A DNA stretch of 64,000 nucleotides, from assembly GCA_016722565.1 (NCBI GenBank), contig JADKIU010000007.1, forward strand, positions 496,001 to 560,000. The letters are read 5' to 3'. The first letter of the stretch is position 1; every line of letters starts with the position of its first letter. Made by a program: the position numbers and the translations under genes. Below the pieces are notes generated by a model. It saw only the letters and a list, made by a program, of their open reading frames with translations, did no database searches and was not told the DNA's origin. Source of the stretch: Bacteroidota bacterium (GTDB lineage: Bacteria; Bacteroidota; Bacteroidia; 2-12-FULL-35-15). Positions 1-8,576 of the stretch are shown piece after piece.

Positions 1-1
1 G

Positions 2-1204
2 GATGACGATGAAGGTGCATCCTACAAAACCAAAGTAAACAATACCAGTCCGGATGAAGAACGCAAGGAAATTCCTTTTTCTGTAGGCGTTACTTTTCAA
101 GATATGTTGGAAAGTCAGTTAGGGATGAAAGACCTGGATGACCGGGAATATCAGATTGCATTGCACCTCATCGGGAATTTAGACGATGATGGATATTTAC
201 GAAGAGAATTATCTTCGATTGTAGATGATATCGCCTTTTCACAAAACATTACCACAACCGAAGACGAATTAAATGAATTATTAAAAGTGATTCAGGATTT
301 TGAACCTGCTGGAATAGGCGCCCGTGACTTACAAGAATGTTTATTGATTCAATTAAGAAAAATTGAAGTGCAAAGCATGATTGTCGAGCTCGCTACCGAA
401 GTGGTAGAAAAACAAATGGATGAGTTTTCGAAAAAACATTACGATAAAATTTCGAAAAAGCTGGAGATTGATGATGACACTTTAAAAGAAGTTATTCAAG
501 AAATTTTAAAGTTAAATCCTCGACCAGGAAACTCCATGGCAGATGGTCAAAAAAGCCATCAGCAGGTGATTGCCGATTTTATGATGGTGAATGAAGAGGG
601 ACAGTTGATTTTAACCTTGAACTCCCGTAACTCACCCGATTTAAAAGTAAGCAAGGAATATTCTCAAATGTTGGAAGAATATTCAAAATCAAAAGATAAG
701 AGCAGCAAGGAAGCTTCCATGTTTGTAAAACAAAAGCTGGAAGGAGCAAAATGGTTTATCGATGCGATACAACAACGCAGTTATACCTTGTTGTATACCA
801 TGAATGCCATTATGGAATATCAAAAAGAATATTTTTTAACGGGTGATGAAACGCTTTTAAAACCAATGATTTTAAAGGACATTGCAGAAAAAGTAAACTT
901 GGACATTTCTACGATTTCGCGTGTAGCAAACAGTAAATATGTTCAAACCCCTTTCGGAACATTTTTATTAAAATCGTTTTTTAGTGAGTCGCTTTCAACC
1001 GATAGCGGAGAAGAAGTTTCAACCCGTGAAGTAAAAAAGATTTTGGAAGATTGTATCGCGGCAGAAAATAAAAAGAAACCCTTAACCGATGATAAGCTCA
1101 CCAAAATATTAAAGGAAAAGGGCTATAATATTGCCAGAAGAACCATCGCAAAATATCGTGAACAGCTGGATATTCCTGTTGCTCGACTAAGAAAGGAATT
1201 GTAA
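2..1204 (+). CDS. rpoN: RNA polymerase sigma-54 factor RpoN, 5' truncated by window edge
   Basis: Sigma-54 directs core RNA polymerase to -24/-12 promoters that need AAA+ activators. The frame is open from base 2, so the N-terminal activator-interaction region lies outside the window. Visible are the core-binding domain (motif FEPAGIGARDLQECL) and, at the extreme C-terminus, the RpoN box ARRTIAKYRE, which reads the -24 element; shortly before it lies the helix-turn-helix stretch with LDISTISRVANSKY. These are family hallmarks, so identity is secure. The stop overlaps the ATG of the next gene (TAATG), implying translational coupling. An internal Met at 104 is not the real start. Confidence 0.95.
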   Translation, partial: DDDEGASYKTKVNNTSPDEERKEIPFSVGVTFQDMLESQLGMKDLDDREYQIALHLIGNLDDDGYLRRELSSIVDDIAFSQNITTTEDELNELLKVIQDFEPAGIGARDLQECLLIQLRKIEVQSMIVELATEVVEKQMDEFSKKHYDKISKKLEIDDDTLKEVIQEILKLNPRPGNSMADGQKSHQQVIADFMMVNEEGQLILTLNSRNSPDLKVSKEYSQMLEEYSKSKDKSSKEASMFVKQKLEGAKWFIDAIQQRSYTLLYTMNAIMEYQKEYFLTGDETLLKPMILKDIAEKVNLDISTISRVANSKYVQTPFGTFLLKSFFSESLSTDSGEEVSTREVKKILEDCIAAENKKKPLTDDKLTKILKEKGYNIARRTIAKYREQLDIPVARLRKEL

Positions 1205-1823
1205 TGGTGGATACAGAGGCGCGCTTCGCTAAAATTATTTCATATGTATTTCATCCTTTATTAATGCCAACTTACGGGTTTGCATTTATCTTTTTACAGA
1301 AAATTACATTTCCACATTTGTTCCTGCATTACTAAAATATATTATTCTGGGCGTTACCTTTTTATTTACGTTTTTACTCCCAACCGTCAACGCGTTGATA
1401 TTATTGAAGATGAAGCGGATTCAAAGTTTGGAAATGGAAACCAATGAAGAACGAATTATTCCCTATAGCAGCACCGCCCTTTATTTTTTTGCATTGTTCT
1501 ATCTATTTTACGATGCTGAATTTCCGAGTATTTTCAAAATTGTCATCTTAGGAGCGGGCATTTCTATTTTGCTCACGTTCCTTATTAATTTCAAGTGGAA
1601 GATCAGTGCGCATACCATTGGCATTGGAGGAATTGCAGGAGCCGCACTGGGCATCATTTATCGGGTTCAAATGGATATGAGCATTGCGTTCATTGCCATC
1701 GTTTTATTATCTGGAATTGTTGGGTATGCACGACTGAAACTCAATGCACACAGTCCTGCGCAAGTATATACAGGATTTGTTTTGGGATTTTTTATTGAAT
1801 TGGGGTTGATGTTGTTTTATTAA
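1204..1823 (+). pseudogene. PAP2-like integral membrane protein, single frameshift
   Basis: Reading starts at the ATG overlapping the rpoN stop and gives a hydrophobic protein beginning MVDTEARFAKIISYVFHPLL. The frame breaks near 1291-1303 (T5 then ACAGAAAA) and continues in another frame to 1823. Adding one T restores an uninterrupted ~206-residue multi-pass protein. The C-terminal part has R-x5-H-x3-Q (in ARLKLNAHSPAQ), resembling the last phosphatase motif of PAP2 enzymes but with Gln for the Asp, so activity is uncertain. The family is commonly found in Bacteroidota as PA-phosphatase-like. The break sits in a homopolymer and may be a sequencing error. The stop overlaps that of the convergent barrel gene. 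Confidence 0.7.
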
Positions 1824-2518
1824 TACAACAACATCCCGACACCTATTGAGTAAGGAGTCATTCCTGGTTCGCCTCTTCCTTTTTTGAAAATTTCAGACAA
1901 CGCATAAAACCCTTGCAAATTAAATTTGTTGTACCCGATTCTGAGCGTAATACCATAACGTAACGGATCGATGTTTTTGATTCGATACACTTTTATTTTC
2001 CCATCGGCATCCGCATATTTTGTATGCACATTGTAGGCATAACCGATTTTCCCGCCAATGGTCAATTTAAAACTTTTCTCTCCTCGTGTTCTTAACCTCA
2101 ATTCAACAGGTATTTCGATGTAATTCATGGAAAACTTGTTGGTATTGTACTTTACAGTTAAAGGCACAAAGGAGGTATATTTTCCATCAATTGAATAGGT
2201 TAGTTGTCCGTTTGTATGCACATCATGTGTGCTGAATCCTGCTCCGACAGCAACACTAAACGGACCGTATCCAAAGGGGTAATCCCACATCAAATAGGCA
2301 TTTCCACCTAACGAATATGGTTTTTGACTGATACCGGTTGGCCAGTTACGGTAGGAATCAAAACTAAAATCAACTACGATATGATCTTTCGGATCGGCAA
2401 TTTTTTTGGGTGGTTTTTCGGTATCATCAGTTGTTTGAGCAATCACTGAACTACCAAAAAACAAGAAGAAGAAAAAGAAAGGAAAAAAGGAATTTACTTT
2501 TAGGGATATCAATTTCAT
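1820..2518 (-). CDS. PorT-like outer-membrane beta-barrel protein
   Basis: A 232-residue protein with an N-terminal signal peptide (Phe-rich core, SSVIAQ cleavage region), then a short Pro/Lys/Asp-rich segment and alternating amphipathic strands ending in an aromatic residue (VGMLLY), as in outer-membrane barrels. Length, and the segment MNYIEIPVELRLRTRG in the position of the typical 'Y-L-E-I-P' strand, fit the porin/PorT family, which in this phylum takes part in type IX secretion. It converges with the PAP2-like gene, overlapping by 4 nt. The exact role (true PorT or a generic barrel) cannot be settled from the sequence alone. Confidence 0.65.
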   Translation of the reverse strand: MKLISLKVNSFFPFFFFFLFFGSSVIAQTTDDTEKPPKKIADPKDHIVVDFSFDSYRNWPTGISQKPYSLGGNAYLMWDYPFGYGPFSVAVGAGFSTHDVHTNGQLTYSIDGKYTSFVPLTVKYNTNKFSMNYIEIPVELRLRTRGEKSFKLTIGGKIGYAYNVHTKYADADGKIKVYRIKNIDPLRYGITLRIGYNKFNLQGFYALSEIFKKGRGEPGMTPYSIGVGMLLY

Positions 2519-2575
2519 CAGCTTATTGTTTCTACAAAAATAATCATTTTAAAATTGATTCGAAAACCATCTGTT

Positions 2576-3202
2576 TTAAAATAGATCCAGCACTGTTTGT
2601 TTTTTTACATCTAAGAAGTAAGTCTGAATACCCAAGGAATTGGCGCTTTCAATGTGTTGCGATGAATCATCGATAAAAAGGGTTTCATTCGCCTTGAGTC
2701 CATTTTGATTCAAAACAAATTGAAATATCTCCGCATCGGGTTTTCGCATGTTTATTTCATAGGAGAGATAGGTCTTTTCAAAATGCTGATTAAAATTAGG
2801 GACCTGAAATTTTTTCGTTAAATAATCATTAATAAAAAGCATATGAATTTCGTTGGTATTGCTTAGTAAAAAAGTCCGGTAGTTCTTTTTCACCTTCATC
2901 AACAAATCCAATCGCTGTAAGGGCAAATCCAGCAACATTGCATTCCAAGCAGTATCAATCTCTTCGTTGGTTGTTCCGGGTTTGCATTGTTTCTTCAGTT
3001 CGTCTCTAAATGATTGTGAAGAAATCAATCCTTTCTCATAAATATCAAATAATTTCTTTTGTTCTTTTTGAGAAAAATACGCTTCAAAATGAGGCAGTCC
3101 AATTTTTGAAAAGGCGTCTATCAATAGTGAATAATCGATATTGATGATAACACCACCCAAATCGAAGATGATGTTTTTTATGTTCTTTGATTGAATGTCC
3201 AC
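2576..3202 (-). CDS. HAD-superfamily phosphatase (YihX-like)
   Basis: A 208-residue cytoplasmic HAD hydrolase. Motif I is IIFDLGGVII with nucleophile Asp14; the usual second Asp is Gly, as in the FDLGxV subgroup typified by E. coli YihX. Motif II is FLLSNTNE (Ser), motif III RKPD (Lys), and motif IV LFIDDSSQHI. An alpha-helical cap lies between motifs I and II. These give confidence in phosphomonoesterase chemistry, probably on a sugar phosphate or nucleotide, but the substrate cannot be assigned. The gene stands alone on the minus strand between the barrel gene and the tRNA. Confidence 0.85.
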   Translation of the reverse strand: MDIQSKNIKNIIFDLGGVIINIDYSLLIDAFSKIGLPHFEAYFSQKEQKKLFDIYEKGLISSQSFRDELKKQCKPGTTNEEIDTAWNAMLLDLPLQRLDLLMKVKKNYRTFLLSNTNEIHMLFINDYLTKKFQVPNFNQHFEKTYLSYEINMRKPDAEIFQFVLNQNGLKANETLFIDDSSQHIESANSLGIQTYFLDVKKQTVLDLF

Positions 3203-3318
3203 AATTTAAAGGGAGTAGAGTTTTGTTAATTCGTTCTATTTATATAATTTCGCAATCCAATTTTTGCAGTAATGCAAAAGGGTTAATACAACCTAACTCT
3301 CCGCAGAGTATAAATGCC

Positions 3319-3395
3319 GGGCCTATAGCTCATTCGGTTAGAGCAACAGACTCATAATCTGTGGGTGCTTGGTTCGATTCCAAGTGGGCCCACCA
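3319..3395 (+). tRNA. tRNA with CAU anticodon (Met elongator or Ile2)
   Basis: A full cloverleaf of 77 nt with encoded CCA. The acceptor stem GGGCCTA/TGGGCCC has one G-U pair. The D-arm is GCTC...GAGC, the anticodon stem ACAGA/TCTGT encloses loop CTCATAA (anticodon CAT), and the T-arm is CTTGG-TTCGATT-CCAAG. A CAU anticodon means elongator Met, or Ile2 after lysidine modification. It is not initiator-like, because the first acceptor pair is G-C. The anticodon-arm context GACTCATAATC also occurs in Ile2 tRNAs, so the identity is left open. Confidence 0.93.
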
Positions 3396-3397
3396 CT

Positions 3398-3427
3398 AAA
3401 AGTCCCGTATTTGCGGGACTTTTTACT
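3398..3427. terminator. Bidirectional hairpin terminator between tRNA and epimerase
   Basis: A 10-bp perfect stem, AAAAGTCCCG/CGGGACTTTT, encloses a six-base loop. T-rich sequence follows in both directions. It can end the tRNA transcript and, in reverse, the minus-strand epimerase transcript. Confidence 0.85.
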
Positions 3428-3824
3428 TAATCTCCTGACACAATTCAATCAGTACACCATTAGTTCCTTTGGGGTGTAAAAAGCAAATCAGCTTGTTGTC
3501 TGCCCCTTTTTTGGGTTGTTCTGATAGTAATGTAAAGCCTTCCGACTGTAACCGTTTCATTTCTGCATGAATATCGGCCACTTCAAAGGCAATATGATGA
3601 ATTCCTTCGCCTTTTTTCTCAATAAACTTGGCAATGGGGCTATTCTCATCGGTGGCTTCTAATAATTCGATTTTACTGTCTCCCAGTTGAAAAAAGGAGG
3701 TAGAAACCCCTTCACTTGCCACTTTTTCGAGCTTATAAGGCGTTTTTCCGAATAATTTAGTGAATAGGTCGTTGGATTGCTCAATGTTCTTTACGGCTAT
3801 CCCAATATGCTCTATCTTTAACAT
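3423..3824 (-). CDS. mce: Methylmalonyl-CoA epimerase
   Basis: A 133-residue VOC-fold metalloenzyme that interconverts (2R)- and (2S)-methylmalonyl-CoA in propionyl-CoA/succinyl-CoA metabolism. It starts MLKIEHIGIAV with the first metal-binding His at residue 6. EGIHHIAFEV supplies the second His, and GVLIELCQ carries the C-terminal Glu. Length matches the family. An upstream TTG at 3830 could add two residues, but the ATG at 3824 is preferred because it places MLKIEHIGIAV as in homologues. The mutase subunits are not in this window. The 3' end runs into a shared hairpin terminator. Confidence 0.93.
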   Translation of the reverse strand: MLKIEHIGIAVKNIEQSNDLFTKLFGKTPYKLEKVASEGVSTSFFQLGDSKIELLEATDENSPIAKFIEKKGEGIHHIAFEVADIHAEMKRLQSEGFTLLSEQPKKGADNKLICFLHPKGTNGVLIELCQEIK

Positions 3825-3847
3825 TATCAATTATTTAGGTTAGTACA

Positions 3848-3885
3848 AAAAAATAATCCCGATCGTGGGACCGGGATTATTTTTT
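3848..3885 (-). terminator. Hairpin terminator after the type A sorted protein gene
   Basis: The arm AATAATCCCG pairs with CGGGATTATT across a 10-base loop, flanked by A-run and T-run. It lies between two minus-strand genes and should end transcription of the upstream one (3928-4731). Confidence 0.75.
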
Positions 3886-3927
3886 AAAATTTATCATTTC
3901 GAGTTGTTATCCAAGTGGACGAGCAAC

Positions 3928-4731
3928 TTATTTTTTGATGAACTCGCCCATTTTGTTGTCGTAGTTCAAATAATATGCACCTTTGGGCAAATTAGAAGCG
4001 TCTACGGTAGAGGCAAATCCGCGTTTTACGATGTTCCCGAATTGGTCATAAATCTCAAACATGGTTTCAGTAGGTGTACTACCTGCGAAGAATCCGATTT
4101 CTTTGGACACTTTAGCCGGGCTGAATGTAATTTCAGGTGAAGTAGAGTTATAATCAACTGTTTTAGATAATTTCGGTTGTCCAGTATAGTCTACTTGTTT
4201 CACACGGTACTGGTTTTTACCGGAGTGAGGGGCAACTAAGAAAGAATAGTTATTTTGGTCAGGAGTACCATTTCCTTCAACTTCACCAACTTTCACCCAT
4301 TTGTTCCAACGGAATTGCTCAATAATATAAGCTAATTTACCAGTTTCGCCTTTTGTTGACCATTTGAAAGTTAAATCAGAACCTACAGCCATTGAAACAA
4401 TCTCAAATGTACTTTTCGGCTTTAACACCTCTGGATTTAACACTTTTGGTTTGCAATCGTCTTTATGCGTAATTTTCACCTCTACCTTATCTCCAATCTT
4501 CAATTGTAAGTTTCTAAAGTCAATTTCGAATGCACTTGATGCAATCTCATCTGTTGTAACGTTTCCGTTAACTCTAACTTCTTGTACACAAAAACCAACA
4601 CCAGATCCAGCAAATGGATTTTGAATATAGAGATTCTTTCCTTGATAGTTTCCTTCCAGCACTATTACTCCTACAGCAAAAACCGAAGATGAAACAATTA
4701 AACTAAAAGCAGTAAACAGTATTTTTTTCAT
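3928..4731 (-). CDS. Secreted protein with T9SS type A C-terminal sorting domain
   Basis: A 267-residue protein with a clear signal peptide (MKKILFTAFSLIVSSSVFA). The middle section is beta-rich, including a fibronectin-III-like segment (TFKWSTKGETGKLAYIIEQ...YRVKQVDYTG). The last ~70 residues resemble the type A sorting domain: TMFEIYDQFGNIVKRG, then DASNLPKGAYYLNY and terminal GEFIKK. T9SS cargo with this tail is exported across the outer membrane and the tail is removed by PorU. No catalytic motif is visible and the specific function is unknown. It has its own long AT-rich upstream region and a downstream hairpin. Confidence 0.75.
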   Translation of the reverse strand: MKKILFTAFSLIVSSSVFAVGVIVLEGNYQGKNLYIQNPFAGSGVGFCVQEVRVNGNVTTDEIASSAFEIDFRNLQLKIGDKVEVKITHKDDCKPKVLNPEVLKPKSTFEIVSMAVGSDLTFKWSTKGETGKLAYIIEQFRWNKWVKVGEVEGNGTPDQNNYSFLVAPHSGKNQYRVKQVDYTGQPKLSKTVDYNSTSPEITFSPAKVSKEIGFFAGSTPTETMFEIYDQFGNIVKRGFASTVDASNLPKGAYYLNYDNKMGEFIKK

Positions 4732-5037
4732 TGTACTTTTTTATGTAAAAAACAAGAACTCATAATAGGGGTTCCTTATTTTCGAACGCAATATTATAAT
4801 CTTATTTAATAATTTCAAAATAAAAAATCATTAATTTTTCGAATTCATCGCAAATTTAAACAATTTTGTCATACACAATACATCTCTCGTAAACAAAATC
4901 AAATATTTTCCAAGATTGGGCAAAAATCGAGTTTTTTTGTATATTTACTTGCTTGTTTGTGAAAGATGCAGTAATCTTGCATTTAATTTTAACACCAAAT
5001 ACACGCGTTTTATCAATATATATAGTAATACAATCTT
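4732..5037. promoter_or_regulatory. Divergent AT-rich promoter region
   Basis: A 306-nt gene-free, very AT-rich stretch between divergent genes. On the minus strand, TAAATTTGC (plus-strand 4850-4858) matches the Bacteroidota -7 consensus TAnnTTTG, about 120 nt upstream of the type A sorted protein. No exact consensus -7 box was found for the plus-strand ABC gene. Confidence 0.5.
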
Positions 5038-6789
5038 ATGAAAAAATCCTTTTTAGTTATCCTCTCTGTAGCAGTTCTATTTAGTTCTTGCTCTAATTCT
5101 ACCAGCGAAGGCGGGTCCGACAGAGTTGCAAAAGGCGACAAAGTTTATGGCGGAACGTTGCGAATCAATGAAACTGAACAATTTCAAACACTTTACCCTG
5201 CAGGGATCACGGATATCGGGTCAGCTCATATCGCTAACCAAATATACGAAGGATTAGTAAAATTTAATGCTAAAGACCTTTCCATTATCCCTAGTTTAGC
5301 GGAAAAATGGGATGTGGATGCAGCAGGAACAACTTACACCTTCCATTTAAAGAAAGGCGTGATGTTCCAAGATAACGAATGTTTCCCTGACGGAAAAGGC
5401 AGAGAAGTAAAGTCTTCTGACTTTAAATATGCTTTTGAATTATTATGTACAGACAACAAAGACAACTCCAACTTCGCAGCAACCTTCAAAGATCGCGTAG
5501 TAGGTGCAAACAAATTTTTTGAAGCAAGTAAAGGTAAGCCAAATGGTACTATTGACGGAATTAAAACTCCGGATGATTACACCATCTCTATTACTTTAAC
5601 TTCTCCAAGCTCTTCTTTCTTATTTGCTTTGGCATCTCCTGTTACCAGCGTAATCGCAAAAGAAGCTTATGAAAAATATGGTGCTGATATGAAAGTTGGT
5701 ACCGGTCCGTTTATGTTTGTTGAAAACGGAGCTACTGATAAAGCATTATTAAAACGTAACAACAACTACCACGGAACAGATTCATTGGGCAACCAATTAC
5801 CTTTCTTGGATTCTGTTGTCATCAGCTTCTTACCAACCAAAAAACAAGAATTGGATAATTTCCAAAATGGTAACTTGGATATGGTTATCGGTCTTCCTTC
5901 TGAATCTATTAAAGACATGGTGGAAAGCCAAATTGCAGACTTTCAAAACAAGCCACCAAAATACGTTTTAGAGCGTTCTCCAGAAATGGCAAGTCAGTAT
6001 TACGAGTTCAACATGACGAAAGAACCATTTAACAACATTAAAGTTCGTCAAGCATTCTCTTATGCAATCGACAGAAATAAAATTGTTGAAGATGTATTAA
6101 AAGGTGAAGCTTACGGTCCTGCTATTAATGGTATCTCTCCTCCTTCTTTTAAAGGATACGACATTACCAAAATCACTGGTTATGACTTTGATGCTGAAAA
6201 AGCAAAAAAATTATTAGCAGAAGCTGGATATCCTAATGGTAAAGGATTCCCGAAAGTGAAAATTGAATTGAACAGCGGTGGAGCAAAAAACACAAATGTT
6301 GTTTTGGAAATCCAAAAACAATTGATGGAAGTTTTAAATGTAAATGTTGACTTTGAAGTTGTTCCACAAAAACAAAAAATGGAAGATGCAAAATTTGCAC
6401 GTGCTGAAATTTTCCGCGCAGCTTGGATTGCCGATTTCCCTAGCCCAGAAAACTTTTTGTGGATTCTTTATGGTGCTACTGTTCCTGCTGACATTGCTCA
6501 ACCTTCTTATCCAAACACTCCTCGTTACAAAAACGAAGAATTTGATAAATTGTTTGACTCCGGAAAAGCTGCAAAAACACAAGAAGAAGGATATGCTGAC
6601 TTATTGAAAGCTGAACAAATCATGATGAATGATGCTCCAATTATGATGTTGTGGTATGATGAAAATTACCGTCTGGTGAAATCTAACGTTCGTAATTTAT
6701 TCTCTAACCCGATGCGTTACAGAGATTATTCTCAAGTATATTTAAAAGATGTTACTCCTGCTGCTCCTAAAGGCGAAGAGAAAAAATAA
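5038..6789 (+). CDS. Peptide/oligopeptide ABC transporter substrate-binding lipoprotein (family 5)
   Basis: A 583-residue OppA/DppA-type binding protein. The signal peptide ends in lipobox VLFSSC, with lipidated Cys18. The family 5 signature region follows: VYGGTLRI, NQIYEGLVKF, LAEKWDVDAAGTTYTFHLKKGV. Later come FNNIKVRQAFSYAIDRNKIV and the C-terminal DAPIMMLWYDENYRLV. It should capture peptides in the periplasm or at the inner-membrane surface and hand them to a permease, but no permease or ATPase genes are adjacent. A strong hairpin terminator follows, so it is probably monocistronic. Confidence 0.92.
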   Translation: MKKSFLVILSVAVLFSSCSNSTSEGGSDRVAKGDKVYGGTLRINETEQFQTLYPAGITDIGSAHIANQIYEGLVKFNAKDLSIIPSLAEKWDVDAAGTTYTFHLKKGVMFQDNECFPDGKGREVKSSDFKYAFELLCTDNKDNSNFAATFKDRVVGANKFFEASKGKPNGTIDGIKTPDDYTISITLTSPSSSFLFALASPVTSVIAKEAYEKYGADMKVGTGPFMFVENGATDKALLKRNNNYHGTDSLGNQLPFLDSVVISFLPTKKQELDNFQNGNLDMVIGLPSESIKDMVESQIADFQNKPPKYVLERSPEMASQYYEFNMTKEPFNNIKVRQAFSYAIDRNKIVEDVLKGEAYGPAINGISPPSFKGYDITKITGYDFDAEKAKKLLAEAGYPNGKGFPKVKIELNSGGAKNTNVVLEIQKQLMEVLNVNVDFEVVPQKQKMEDAKFARAEIFRAAWIADFPSPENFLWILYGATVPADIAQPSYPNTPRYKNEEFDKLFDSGKAAKTQEEGYADLLKAEQIMMNDAPIMMLWYDENYRLVKSNVRNLFSNPMRYRDYSQVYLKDVTPAAPKGEEKK

Positions 6790-6808
6790 AATTTTAATTT
6801 CATTTAAT

Positions 6809-6850
6809 AAAACCCTGACGAGTTGTTTATCAATGTCAGGGTTTTGTTTT
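6809..6850 (+). terminator. Rho-independent terminator of the substrate-binding protein
   Basis: The 11-bp perfect stem AAAACCCTGAC/GTCAGGGTTTT has a 15-base loop and is followed by a T-run. Confidence 0.88.
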
Positions 6851-6865
6851 TTAAAACAAATCGAC

Positions 6866-8548
6866 ATGAAAAAAATAAAATCACTTTTTGCACTGGTTAT
6901 TGCGTTTTGTTTTACAACTGTATCACTTGCCCAAACGACTGAAACCACTCAAGACATTAGTGTTCCGGTGCAGTCGGTTATCATCTACCTCTATGGAGCA
7001 GAAGTTAGCCAAAGCAAAACAATCACACTGGCACCGGGTAGAAATAAAATTACATTTACCGGACTCTCACCAAAATTGGATTCAAAAAGTATCCAAGTAA
7101 GCGCCAGCGGAAATGTTGCGATCCTTGCTATTTCGGATGCAGTCAATTATATGTCCAACCAAAAAGAAAGCAACAGAATTAAACTACTAAAAGATTCTGT
7201 AACCATTTTATCAGATGGTATTAGTGCTGCCAACAATGATAAAGATGCATACATGACTGAAAAAAATATGCTTCTTAAAAATGAATCCATTGGTGGCCAG
7301 GATAAAGGTGTTGCCATTACAGAACTAAAACTTGCCGCTGATTTTTACCGTGCTCGAATCAAAGAAATCAATACAGAGATTTCAAAGCTGGATAAAAAGC
7401 GCAATACCCTTCAAGAATCATTAACAAAAATCAATCAGCAACTGAATGAGTTGAATGCAAAAAACAATCAACCCACTTCCGAAATTTCAGTATTGATTTC
7501 TTCATCCGCTAAAATTTCTTCTACCGTTGATTTAAAATATTTGGTAAGTGATGCAGGGTGGGCACCCAGCTACGACTTGCATGCAGAAGATATTAATTTG
7601 CCAATCGAATTAAAGTACCGTGCGAAAGTTTACAACAATACCGGTATTGATTGGAATGATGTAAAACTAAAATTGTCTACAGCCGACCCATCAAAAAGTG
7701 CTTCCAAACCCGAATTGCTTCCGTGGGATTTAACCTATGTTTCCGTTCAAAAAAACAGAAATGTTTACGCGAAACAAAAATCGGCAGCACCTGCTTATCA
7801 ATCAGGAGAAGGCTATATGCAGAATTCTATTTCCAACAGCAACGAAATTTCGATTCAAAAAAGTATTCCAGCAAAACCCAATGTTCAATTTGTAGAAATT
7901 GAAATTGCCGAATTGAGTGCAGAGTTTGAAATCAAAACACCATATACGTTTCCATCCGATTCAAAACCGTATATCGTAGATGTAACTGAATATAAATTAC
8001 CGGCTACATTCCAACATTTCAGTGCGCCCAAACTTGATCGTGATGCCTTTTTATTGGCGCGCATCACCGGCTGGGAAGATTTGGATTTAGTGGAAGGACC
8101 GGCTAACGTTTATTACGGTGGAACATTTGTCGGGCAATCCTATATCTATACCCGAAGTGCGGATGATACCTTAGATTTATCTTTAGGGCGCGACAATAAA
8201 GTATTGGTAACACGTAGCAAGGTAAAAGAATTCAATACAAAAAAATACATTGGCAATACCACCAAGGAAACATTTGCCTACGAGATGATGGTGAAAAATA
8301 ATCGTAAAACACCCATACAAATTGAAGTAGAAGACCAATTACCAATTTCTACACAAAGTGATGTAACGGTGGATGCCATTGAAACAACAAAAGCAGAGTT
8401 CGATGCAAAAACAGGGAAGCTGGTATGGAAATATACACTACAACCTGGTGAAGTAAAAAAAATTGAGCTTTCTTTTTCTGTTAAGTATCCGAAAAATTCA
8501 AAAATAAATACACAGAAATTCAGAACGGTAAGCAGTCCGTCTTTTTAA
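6866..8548 (+). CDS. DUF4139 (mucoidy inhibitor MuiA-like) secreted protein
   Basis: A 560-residue protein. The ATG at 6866 is chosen because it gives a clean signal peptide (MKKIKSLFALVIAFCFTTVSLAQ); longer readings run back through the terminator. An N-terminal DUF4140-like beta domain starts VPVQSVIIYLYGAEVSQ. It is followed by a long coiled-coil (approximately ISKLDKKRNTLQESLTKINQ), then the DUF4139 domain with DLKYLVSDAGWAPSYDLHA and, near the end, RKTPIQIEVEDQLPIS and GKLVWKYTLQPGE. The family is widespread, but its biochemical role is unknown despite the MuiA name. The gene is followed 28 nt later by a DnaJ-domain gene in the same direction. Confidence 0.88.
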   Translation: MKKIKSLFALVIAFCFTTVSLAQTTETTQDISVPVQSVIIYLYGAEVSQSKTITLAPGRNKITFTGLSPKLDSKSIQVSASGNVAILAISDAVNYMSNQKESNRIKLLKDSVTILSDGISAANNDKDAYMTEKNMLLKNESIGGQDKGVAITELKLAADFYRARIKEINTEISKLDKKRNTLQESLTKINQQLNELNAKNNQPTSEISVLISSSAKISSTVDLKYLVSDAGWAPSYDLHAEDINLPIELKYRAKVYNNTGIDWNDVKLKLSTADPSKSASKPELLPWDLTYVSVQKNRNVYAKQKSAAPAYQSGEGYMQNSISNSNEISIQKSIPAKPNVQFVEIEIAELSAEFEIKTPYTFPSDSKPYIVDVTEYKLPATFQHFSAPKLDRDAFLLARITGWEDLDLVEGPANVYYGGTFVGQSYIYTRSADDTLDLSLGRDNKVLVTRSKVKEFNTKKYIGNTTKETFAYEMMVKNNRKTPIQIEVEDQLPISTQSDVTVDAIETTKAEFDAKTGKLVWKYTLQPGEVKKIELSFSVKYPKNSKINTQKFRTVSSPSF

Positions 8549-8576
8549 TTTTGTGCTGATTAGTTGCTAGAAAAAA

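Noticed and set aside
6749..6865. Longer N-terminus for the DUF4139 protein
   Set aside because: It would run through a terminator hairpin and hide the signal peptide; ATG 6866 fits better.
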